Below are positions 56,861-64,000 of a DNA stretch of 64,000 nt, one piece after another (positions within the stretch are counted from its first letter, which is position 1; the number at the start of each line of letters is the position of its first letter). Source of the stretch: Empedobacter tilapiae (lineage in GTDB: Bacteria > Bacteroidota > Bacteroidia > Flavobacteriales > Weeksellaceae); the NCBI RefSeq assembly GCF_004785645.1, contig NZ_SRPE01000001.1:186001-250000 (forward strand), read 5' to 3'. The notes below the pieces were generated by a model that saw only the letters and a list, made by a program, of their open reading frames with translations, made no database searches and was not told the DNA's origin. The position numbers and the translations under genes were made by a program.

Positions 56861-58714
56861 TTAATCTACATTATCGTGTAGAAAATTGTTTGGACGAATT
56901 TGTGTTTCGTTGTTACGATTAGTTCCGACAGAAAAATCAGAAGATTGATTATCATTACGATCAGATAAATTCAATCCTTGACGTTTGTAAGCAGGAATTG
57001 CTTCGTATTCGTCTACTTGAGAATTAGTCATCGTATTGTTGAATTTAAAATTAAATTGTTTCAAACGATTTCTTCTCTCTTCAATCATACTATTCAATTC
57101 AGGATCATTTGACTGCTCAATTGGTTGGCTAAACGGATCTACTGCAACTTGTACTTCTTCTGCTTGTGGAGCAGCTGAATGAGCTACATTAGATTGAATT
57201 GGCTCTACACTTCCATATCCTTCATTCTTTGGTGCTTGATATCCTGTATAATTATTTTGAGGATAATTTGACTGTTCCGAAGCTACAGGATTAGAATATG
57301 AATTATATGTTTGATTATTATTCACATTGTTCGTTGGTTCTTGCGGACGATTAAAATCAGATTTCAAACGTGGTTCGAAATCATCATAAGAACGTCTTTC
57401 TTGAACTGGCTCATCTTCAATATCATCTAGAACATAACGCTTTGGAGAATTATTTTCTTCGAAAGATTCTTCTGGCGTATTGTGATAAGTTTGTTGTTGA
57501 AAACTTTGGTTAATATCTGCTTGACGATAATTATTTTGAGGAGCCTCTGGCGTTTGATTTTGTTGAGGCGTTTGTGTTGCTTGTTGAGAAGCATTAGAAC
57601 GACCAAAATCTAACGTCATTGGTTTTACACGATTTACAAAAGGTTGATCAACAGTTAATGTTTTATTAATTGGTTGTTCTTCCTCTAATGTGTGTACAAT
57701 TTTTTGTTCTTCTTTTCCTGTATACGCCTGATCTTCTGTAGGAAAACCTGTTGCTACAACAGTTACAGAGATAGAATCTCCTAAATCTAAGTCTTCACCA
57801 ATACCCATAATAATATTTGCACTATTACCAGCTTCTTGTTGAATGTAATCATTGATAATACCGATTTCATCCATTGTAATTTCATTATTACCAGATAAAA
57901 TCAATAACAATACATTACGTGCGCCTGTAATTTTGTTATTGTTTAACAATGGAGAATCTAAAGCAGAAGAAATTGCGTCTTTCGCTTTGTTTTCACCAGA
58001 ACCTTGCGCAGATCCCATGATTGCTGTACCAGAATTTTTAAGTACTGTACGCGCATCACGTAAATCGATGTTCATTGCATAGTGTTGTGTAATAACTTCT
58101 GCAATTCCTTTAGCTGCTGTTGTTAAAACCTCATCAGCTTTTGAGAAACCATTTTTGAAACCTAAGTTTCCATATAATTCACGTAATTTATCATTGTTGA
58201 TCACAATCAATGAATCTACGTTTTGTCTTAATTTTTCGATACCTTTTTCGGCTTGTTCCAACCTCATTCTTCCTTCGAAAAAGAATGGCGCTGTAACAAT
58301 CCCTACTGTTAAAATATCCATTTCTTTTGCAATACCAGCAATTACTGGCGCTGCTCCGGTTCCTGTACCACCACCCATTCCGGCAGTAATAAAGACCATT
58401 TTAGTTCCTTCGTCTAAAACAGCTTTTACATCATCCATACTTTCGATAGCAGATTGCTCTCCTACCTCAGGATTTGCTCCAGCTCCTAAACCTTCTGTTA
58501 TTGCTTGTCCTAATTGAATTCTTGTTGGTACTGGACTATTTGCTAATGCTTGAGAGTCCGTATTACAAATTACAAATTCTACACCTGCAATTCCTTGTTC
58601 AAACATGTAGTTTACGGCATTACTACCTCCACCACCTACTCCGATTACTTTGATAGCTTGAGATCGGCTCTTTGGTAAATTGAACACAATATCTCCTGTT
58701 AACATATCACTCAT
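56861..58714 (-). CDS. ftsZ: Cell division GTPase FtsZ
   Basis: Tubulin homologue that forms the division ring. The 617 residues have a conserved GTPase (about 18-325) with the signature AGMGGGTGTG at 111-120 and the T7 loop NIDLRDAR. A 240-residue Asn/Gln/Pro-rich linker follows. The C-terminal conserved peptide appears as EAIPAYKRQGLNL near 572-584, followed by about 33 more residues, so it is not at the very end. E. coli FtsZ has 383 residues; the difference is the linker and tail. It is 46 bases after ftsA in the division cluster. Confidence 0.97.
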   Translation of the reverse strand: MSDMLTGDIVFNLPKSRSQAIKVIGVGGGGSNAVNYMFEQGIAGVEFVICNTDSQALANSPVPTRIQLGQAITEGLGAGANPEVGEQSAIESMDDVKAVLDEGTKMVFITAGMGGGTGTGAAPVIAGIAKEMDILTVGIVTAPFFFEGRMRLEQAEKGIEKLRQNVDSLIVINNDKLRELYGNLGFKNGFSKADEVLTTAAKGIAEVITQHYAMNIDLRDARTVLKNSGTAIMGSAQGSGENKAKDAISSALDSPLLNNNKITGARNVLLLILSGNNEITMDEIGIINDYIQQEAGNSANIIMGIGEDLDLGDSISVTVVATGFPTEDQAYTGKEEQKIVHTLEEEQPINKTLTVDQPFVNRVKPMTLDFGRSNASQQATQTPQQNQTPEAPQNNYRQADINQSFQQQTYHNTPEESFEENNSPKRYVLDDIEDEPVQERRSYDDFEPRLKSDFNRPQEPTNNVNNNQTYNSYSNPVASEQSNYPQNNYTGYQAPKNEGYGSVEPIQSNVAHSAAPQAEEVQVAVDPFSQPIEQSNDPELNSMIEERRNRLKQFNFKFNNTMTNSQVDEYEAIPAYKRQGLNLSDRNDNQSSDFSVGTNRNNETQIRPNNFLHDNVD

Positions 58715-58760
58715 ATTCTTCTTATTAAATTGGTTCGTAATTTATTCTAGTTTATTCTTA

Positions 58761-60212
58761 TTATTCAGTTTCGTTGATCATTTGGATAAATTTATCCGTC
58801 CATTTCGAAAAGAAATTTTTCTTTTCTGGTTTAGATTTAGCTTCTTTCTTTTCTCCAATTTCTTGATCCAAGAATTCGTCCACTATTTCTTCTCTTTTTG
58901 GTTTTTGGATAATTTCTTCCTCAACAACAATTTCAGATTTTACAATCTTTTTTTGTTGTGTTGGTTGAATTCCAATTTCTAATTCTTCTTGGTTATTTAA
59001 ATTATTAATAACTGGTTTTTCATAAATTTCGTGCTGATAATTCGCCGCTAATTCTTCTAAACCTTTCATCAATAATCCAACAGATGTTGCATATTCTGGT
59101 CCGCTAATTTCCTCAGCTTTTGCTCCGACAATATGTTCGTTAGAGTATCCAATTCTTACATCCATTCCAGTTACATATTCTGTTAACTGACGAATGTGTT
59201 TCAATTTAGATCCACCACCTGTTAAAACGATTCCTGCAATCAGTTTTTTGTTTTGATCTTCGCAACCGTAATTTTTCAATTCTAAATATACTTGTTCCAA
59301 AATTTCCTGCACACGTGCATGAATAATTTGTGACAATCTTTTTAATGATATTTCTTTTGCTTCGCGTCCTTTTAAACCAGGAATCGATACAATTTCAGTT
59401 TCTTTATTTTCTCCTGGCCAAGCAGAACCAAATTTTTCTTTTAAAGCTTCAGCTTGCTTTCCAATAATAGAACATCCAACTTTAATGTCTTCTGTAATCA
59501 CATTTCCACCAAACGGAATAACAGATGTATGACGAATAATATTATCCTTAAAAATTGCAATATCCGTTGTTCCACCACCTATATCAATCAATGCAACACC
59601 AGCTTCTTTTTCTTCTTCGCTAAGCGCAGCACTAGACGATGCAATTGGTTCTAAAGTAATACTTGCCAAACGTAAACCAGCAGCTTTTACACAACGTGCA
59701 ATATTTCGGATAGATGAAACTTGTCCTACAACCACATGGAAATTAGCCTCTAAACGACTTCCGTACATTCCAATTGGTTCGCGGATTTCACCTTCGTTAT
59801 CAACCTTAAATTCTTGAGGAAGAACATGGATAATTTCTTCTCCAGGTAACATCACTAATTTGTAAACTTGATTTGTTAATAACTTTAAATCATTATCATC
59901 AATCACGTCTTCTGAATTGGTACGAGTAATGTAATCGCTATGTTGTAAACTACGAATATGTTGTCCGGCAATACCAACAGTAACATCAGTAATTTTGACA
60001 CCAGATGATCTTTCAGCCTTATCAATTGCCTCTTTTATCGAGTTAATGGTTTGTGTAATATTATTTACAACACCTCTGTGTACACCTAAGCTTTTTGCTT
60101 GTCCGTGTCCAAGAATTTCGATTTTTCCGTTTTCATTTTTTCGTCCGACAAGTGCTACAATCTTTGTAGTCCCTATGTCTAAGCCAACTGCAATCTTACT
60201 ATTGTTTTCCAT
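58761..60212 (-). CDS. ftsA: Cell division protein FtsA
   Basis: Actin-like membrane tether of FtsZ. The 483 residues have the phosphate-1 motif AVGLDIGTTKIVALVG (8-23), the 1C/SHS2 insert, phosphate-2 VALIDIGGGTTDIAIF near 207-222 and the adenosine motif IVLTGGGSKL. The C terminus, FFSKWTDKFIQMINE, is the amphipathic membrane-targeting helix. Its start overlaps ftsQ by 14 bases. Confidence 0.97.
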   Translation of the reverse strand: MENNSKIAVGLDIGTTKIVALVGRKNENGKIEILGHGQAKSLGVHRGVVNNITQTINSIKEAIDKAERSSGVKITDVTVGIAGQHIRSLQHSDYITRTNSEDVIDDNDLKLLTNQVYKLVMLPGEEIIHVLPQEFKVDNEGEIREPIGMYGSRLEANFHVVVGQVSSIRNIARCVKAAGLRLASITLEPIASSSAALSEEEKEAGVALIDIGGGTTDIAIFKDNIIRHTSVIPFGGNVITEDIKVGCSIIGKQAEALKEKFGSAWPGENKETEIVSIPGLKGREAKEISLKRLSQIIHARVQEILEQVYLELKNYGCEDQNKKLIAGIVLTGGGSKLKHIRQLTEYVTGMDVRIGYSNEHIVGAKAEEISGPEYATSVGLLMKGLEELAANYQHEIYEKPVINNLNNQEELEIGIQPTQQKKIVKSEIVVEEEIIQKPKREEIVDEFLDQEIGEKKEAKSKPEKKNFFSKWTDKFIQMINETE

Positions 60213-60942
60213 TTTTTATTCGTTTGGTTGCTACAACTTGGTTTACAAATTTCAAGCTCAATTTTTCATAATCTTCAGTTCCTATAAAATCAATGTATTG
60301 ATTATAGAATAATTTTAGATTATGTAACTTCTGTTCAAAGTTATTTAAGGTTCCTAATTCTATATAATAGTTTCCTGTGTTTACAATTAAATTAAAAGAA
60401 CGTTGTCCTACTTTTTGAATGGCTATGATGTGATTTTTTAATAAATCGTCTGCTTTCAAAGCTTGTACAAATTTACTCAAATCCTCATATTCATTCGGTT
60501 TTACATCACCAGAAACTAAGATTACATCCGCTGAATTTAATTTAGATAAAGGCATTTTTTCGCCTTTTGTTGTCAAATAAAATTCATCTTTCAGCGTTTT
60601 TATTCTTGCAACTGCTGAGTTTGCTTTTATATCAAGTCGTAAATGTCCATTTATATCTTTACTTACTTGTACAGAATCCACAAAAGGACTCTCACTTACT
60701 TTTTGTTCGATTTCCTGTACATTCACCTCTCGTAGAGATTGTTTCAGAATGTCTTTTCCATCTTTGTTGATAATTTCTCTTATTGATTCATCATTAATAA
60801 AATAATTATCAACTGGCTGAACAAACGCCACGTCAATTTTATTCACTGTACGCGAAGCATTCTTAATTACCGTAAAACTAATCAAACCGATTAGCAAGGC
60901 AACTCCAAAAATCACTTTTATGATTTTCAATTTACGCTTCAC
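60199..60942 (-). CDS. ftsQ: Cell division protein FtsQ
   Basis: Bitopic divisome protein. The 247 residues have a short cytoplasmic end, one helix (about 9-25, KVIFGVALLIGLISFTV) and a periplasmic POTRA region (about 38-110) with NDESIREIINKDGKDIL. The weakly conserved C-terminal beta domain contains DLSKFVQALKADDLLKN. Identity rests on architecture and its position between murC (11-base overlap) and ftsA. Confidence 0.93.
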   Translation of the reverse strand: MKRKLKIIKVIFGVALLIGLISFTVIKNASRTVNKIDVAFVQPVDNYFINDESIREIINKDGKDILKQSLREVNVQEIEQKVSESPFVDSVQVSKDINGHLRLDIKANSAVARIKTLKDEFYLTTKGEKMPLSKLNSADVILVSGDVKPNEYEDLSKFVQALKADDLLKNHIIAIQKVGQRSFNLIVNTGNYYIELGTLNNFEQKLHNLKLFYNQYIDFIGTEDYEKLSLKFVNQVVATKRIKNGKQ

Positions 60943-62272
60943 TTAACCACTCTTTTATTGGTTTAACAATTGTATCAATATTTCCTGCTCCAACAGTCAA
61001 TAATACATCAAAATCTTGTTTTTTGATGTTTGCTAAACTATCTTCTAATGAAGATACTATTTTTTCATTTAAATTCACCTTTTCTAGCAACCAATTTGAA
61101 GTAATTCCTTCGACTGGCAACTCTCTGGCAGGATAAATGTCTAATAAAATCAAACTATCTAACTGTGATAAACTTTGTCCAAATTCTTCTGCGAAATCTC
61201 TTGTACGTGTAAATAAGTGAGGCTGAAATACTCCCAACACTTTTCTACCCGGGTAAAGTTCACGAACTGACCGAATTGCTGCATTCAATTCTGTTGGATG
61301 ATGCGCATAATCGTCGATGTAAATTTTTCCATTTGCTTCGAAACGATTAAAACGTCTTTTAACTCCAACAAAAGTTGATAAAGCTTCTTTAATTTTATCA
61401 TGAGGAACACCCATATAATCAGCAACAGCCAAAGCTGCAACCGCATTTTCCATGTTGTGATGTCCAGGTAATAAAATTCCTACATCTGTCAACGAACCAT
61501 TTGGTGTTTTTACATCAAACACATAATGTCCGTCAATAATTCTTACATTGTGTGCATCGTAATCTGCATCCAAATCCACTCCATATGTAAAAGCTCCTTC
61601 GAATGGCAAACCTTTGTGAACAAATAATTTTTCTTCAACAATTGCTGCGAACTCTTGAAATGACTTTTTCACTTCATCACGCTCACCATAAATATCTAAA
61701 TGATCTGCATCATCACTTGTGATAATCGCTAATTTTGGAGAAAGACGTAAAAAAGAACGGTCAAACTCATCAGCTTCTGCAACTGTATATTTAGAACCAT
61801 TTAGTATGATGTTCGAATCGTAATTCTCCGCAATACCACCTAAAAAAGCTGTACATTCTACATCTGCAACTTTTAGGATATGTCCTAAAATAGACGAAGT
61901 CGTTGTTTTTCCGTGCGTTCCCGCAACACCAATATTGTATGTATGTTTGGTAATTTCACCTAACACTTCTGAACGTTTCATGACTTTAAAATCATTCACT
62001 AAAAAATAATTTAGTTCTGAATGATCTTTTGGTACCGCTGGCGTATAAATTACCAACGTATTTTCTGCATTAATTCCTGCTGGAATTAACTCGATGTTAT
62101 CTTCGAAATGAATATCAATTCCTTCAGCAATCAATTCAGTTGTTAACTCGGTTTGCGTTTTGTCATAACCAGCAACTTCTTTTCCGATTGACTTGAAGAA
62201 ACGTTCCAAAGCACTCATTCCGATTCCTCCAGCACCGATGAAATAATAATATGTTTTATCTAAAATATTCAT
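60932..62272 (-). CDS. murC: UDP-N-acetylmuramate-L-alanine ligase
   Basis: First amino-acid ligase of the peptidoglycan stem. The 446 residues have the N-terminal UDP-binding YYFIGAGGIGMSALERFF, the ATP loop GVAGTHGKTTTSSILGH near 113-129, VAEADEFDRSFL, and DYAHHPTELNA with the conserved His pair. Length is normal. Its start is coupled to the murG stop (one shared base). Confidence 0.97.
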   Translation of the reverse strand: MNILDKTYYYFIGAGGIGMSALERFFKSIGKEVAGYDKTQTELTTELIAEGIDIHFEDNIELIPAGINAENTLVIYTPAVPKDHSELNYFLVNDFKVMKRSEVLGEITKHTYNIGVAGTHGKTTTSSILGHILKVADVECTAFLGGIAENYDSNIILNGSKYTVAEADEFDRSFLRLSPKLAIITSDDADHLDIYGERDEVKKSFQEFAAIVEEKLFVHKGLPFEGAFTYGVDLDADYDAHNVRIIDGHYVFDVKTPNGSLTDVGILLPGHHNMENAVAALAVADYMGVPHDKIKEALSTFVGVKRRFNRFEANGKIYIDDYAHHPTELNAAIRSVRELYPGRKVLGVFQPHLFTRTRDFAEEFGQSLSQLDSLILLDIYPARELPVEGITSNWLLEKVNLNEKIVSSLEDSLANIKKQDFDVLLTVGAGNIDTIVKPIKEWLSEA

Positions 62273-63378
62273 TATAATAAATTCAATAATATATCTACAA
62301 TCTCTTTTGTCGCGTTCGGTTTCCCTAATTGCTTAATGTTTTGAGATAATTTATTTTTTAATTCTTCATTGTTCGCCAAAGCAATTACTTCTTTGACTAA
62401 AATTTGCTTTGCATTTGCATCTTTCACCATGATCGCTGCATCTTTCTCAACCAATGCTTGTGCATTTTTGGTTTGATGATCTTCTGCCGCTGTTGGCAAT
62501 GGAAGCAAAATAGTTGCTTTTCCAACAATACACAATTCCGAAATCGCCATTGCTCCTGCACGAGAAACAATCATATCCGAAGCTGCATACGCATCTTTCA
62601 TGTTATAAATAAATTCGGTTACATGAATCGTTGGATATTTATCACCAACCAAATTTTTGATTTTTTGATAATCTAACTTTCCTGTTTGCCAAATCAACTG
62701 AACGCCACTTGCAACAAATTCGTCAAGGTTTTCAAACCAAGCATTGTTCATTGCTCTTGATCCTTGCGAACCTCCAACTGATAAAATAGTTGGTTTTTCT
62801 GGATCTAATCCAAAAGCTGAAATTGCTTCTGCTTTTGATGGTAAATTTTGAAAAATCTCAGCACGAATTGGATTTCCTGTATAATGCACTTTTTCTTGTG
62901 GAAACTGTGAAATTCCTTCGTAAGCTGTACAAATTGCACTCGCTTTATTTTTCAAAATTTTGTTAGTAACTCCTGGAAACGAATTTTGTTCTTGTAATAA
63001 AATCGGAACATTTTTACTTCCTGCTACCCACAACATTGGTCCACTTGCATAACCTCCTGTACCAATAGCTAAATCTGGTTGAAAATCTTTGTAGATTTTT
63101 TTTGCAAGACTCAAGCTTTTTATCAATTTGAAAGGGAACTTTAAATTCGCTTTCATGTTACTTCTATCAAATCCAGAAATTGGTAAACCTTTAATGTCAT
63201 ACCCAACTTTTGGCACTTTTTCCATTTCCATTCTTCCTTCCGCTCCAACGAACAAAATTTGTGCATCTGGCAAACGCCTTTTTATTTCGTCTGCAATTGC
63301 AATGGCTGGATAAATATGTCCACCTGTTCCTCCGCCGCTTATTAAAACTTTAGGCGATGTCTTCGATGTATTCTTCAC
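62272..63378 (-). CDS. murG: UDP-N-acetylglucosamine transferase MurG
   Basis: Makes lipid II from lipid I at the inner face of the inner membrane. The 368 residues have the glycine loops LISGGGTGGHIYPAIAIA (12-29) and GTGGYASGPML, then VGGSQGSRAMN and the donor-site SRAGAMAISELCIVGKATILLP segment in two parts, followed by AAEDHQTKNA. It overlaps ftsW by 29 bases. Confidence 0.97.
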   Translation of the reverse strand: MKNTSKTSPKVLISGGGTGGHIYPAIAIADEIKRRLPDAQILFVGAEGRMEMEKVPKVGYDIKGLPISGFDRSNMKANLKFPFKLIKSLSLAKKIYKDFQPDLAIGTGGYASGPMLWVAGSKNVPILLQEQNSFPGVTNKILKNKASAICTAYEGISQFPQEKVHYTGNPIRAEIFQNLPSKAEAISAFGLDPEKPTILSVGGSQGSRAMNNAWFENLDEFVASGVQLIWQTGKLDYQKIKNLVGDKYPTIHVTEFIYNMKDAYAASDMIVSRAGAMAISELCIVGKATILLPLPTAAEDHQTKNAQALVEKDAAIMVKDANAKQILVKEVIALANNEELKNKLSQNIKQLGKPNATKEIVDILLNLL

Positions 63379-64000
63379 TTAATACTTTTCTATCTTGTTC
63401 TATTTCTTCTTGCGATTTAATCTGAGTACTTACGCTCAAAATTATTCCGAACGAAATACATGTCATCCAAATGGATGTTCCTCCGTAACTAATCATTGGT
63501 AACGGTTGCCCTGTTACTGGAATTAAATTAACCGCTACAGCCATGTTTACCATTGCTTGTATAATAATTGGTAAGCCCACTGCAAATACAAGTAGCGTAC
63601 CAAAAACGGTATGAATTTTCGATGCGATGATACAAATTCGAATTAATATGAGAAGGAAAATTCCAATTAATAAAATTGCACCAATTGCACCATATTCTTC
63701 TACAATAATCGCGAAGATAAAATCGGATGATGACTGAGGTAAAGTTTGTTTGAAAACACTTTTTCCTGGTCCAGCCATTTCATTCAACCCTCTTGCAATT
63801 GCAGCTTTTGCGTGTAAAACTTGATAACTTTCTAATCCAGAATCATCATTAAATTTCTCGATACGTGACATCCATGTGTGCACACGAGAATTTGTTACTA
63901 AATCTGGTCGAGATAAAGCCATCCACACGAATCCGCCACCGAGTATTAAACCTACTCCAGCAATTGTAAATAAATATTTGAATGGAAATCCACCAATAAT
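63350..64000 (-). CDS. ftsW: Peptidoglycan glycosyltransferase FtsW, 3' part
   Basis: Septal SEDS-family polymerase. The frame is open to the right edge of the window (the visible part begins IIGGFPFKYLFTIAGVGLIL), so the start lies outside. Visible family features are LESYQVLHAKAAIARG, LPQSSSDFIFAIIVEEYG with the conserved Ser and Glu, NLIPVTGQPLPMISYGGTS and about four membrane helices. The cytoplasmic end is EDRKVLSEEYIEDIA-like. It is first in the visible ftsW-murG-murC-ftsQ-ftsA-ftsZ series. Confidence 0.95.
   Translation of the reverse strand: MIGGFPFKYLFTIAGVGLILGGGFVWMALSRPDLVTNSRVHTWMSRIEKFNDDSGLESYQVLHAKAAIARGLNEMAGPGKSVFKQTLPQSSSDFIFAIIVEEYGAIGAILLIGIFLLILIRICIIASKIHTVFGTLLVFAVGLPIIIQAMVNMAVAVNLIPVTGQPLPMISYGGTSIWMTCISFGIILSVSTQIKSQEEIEQDRKVLSEEYIEDIA

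Overview
The window comes from a low-GC member of the Bacteroidota, class Flavobacteriia, most likely a Weeksellaceae-type genus (Empedobacter, Weeksella or Chryseobacterium relatives). The evidence is a complete gldKLMN set for type IX secretion, a secreted protease with a C-terminal T9SS sorting domain, type III glutamine synthetase, a Rho factor with a long Asn/Gln/Lys-rich insertion, DUF4293 beside rho, and -7 elements of the TAnnTTTG type. Shine-Dalgarno sequences are essentially absent. The genus is an inference from gene content; no rRNA gene is present.

Layout. 1-5344: the 3' end of a C1B peptidase, type III glutamine synthetase, DUF4293 protein and rho. 5373-5848: two Gly(TCC)-Leu(TAA) tRNA pairs on the minus strand. 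5949-9558: two small plus-strand genes, then minus-strand cobT-cobS-cobC behind a cobalamin riboswitch with a terminator-type expression platform. 9559-20383: a Cys-motif membrane protein, then a plus-strand run of hybrid histidine kinase, single-domain response regulator, membrane-anchored HEAT protein and a 1142-residue fusion of a family 2 glycosyltransferase with an LTA-synthase-type phosphotransferase. These converge on a YaiO-type TPR/beta-barrel protein. 20435-20696: a third Gly-Leu tRNA pair, an almost exact direct repeat of the first. 20824-27344: housekeeping and poorly known genes (deoxyinosine glycosylase, AIM24, ABC-F, FAD oxidoreductase, EEP phosphatase, a tiny L12-CTD-like protein). 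27404-32096: gldKLMN. 32205-36769: a degenerate arginase-fold protein, topA and a membrane protein. 36892-41759: miaB, sigma-54 activator, lptE, acidic TPR protein, secG. 41866-46716: lipoprotein, T9SS-exported metalloprotease, groES, groEL. 46717-47220: a gene-free gap with a 44-bp repeat. 47221-51504: leuA-leuC-leuD-leuB on the minus strand. 51653-55983: a helical-repeat protein, a frameshifted RDD gene, mqo and rlpA. 56307-64000: yqeY, ftsZ, ftsA, ftsQ, murC, murG and part of ftsW, all minus.

The best candidate for a little-described system is 10348-20383. It has the parts of a synthase-dependent exopolysaccharide machine: a processive-type GT2 in the inner membrane and a TPR-plus-barrel outer-membrane protein, comparable to PgaC and PgaA. 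The GT2 is fused to a five-helix LtaS-like module that could place phosphoglycerol or phosphoethanolamine on the product. Genes for a phosphorelay and a HEAT protein precede it. It lies, with the cobalamin genes, in about 15 kb bracketed by direct tRNA repeats, so homologous recombination could delete the segment. Function is inferred from domains and order only.
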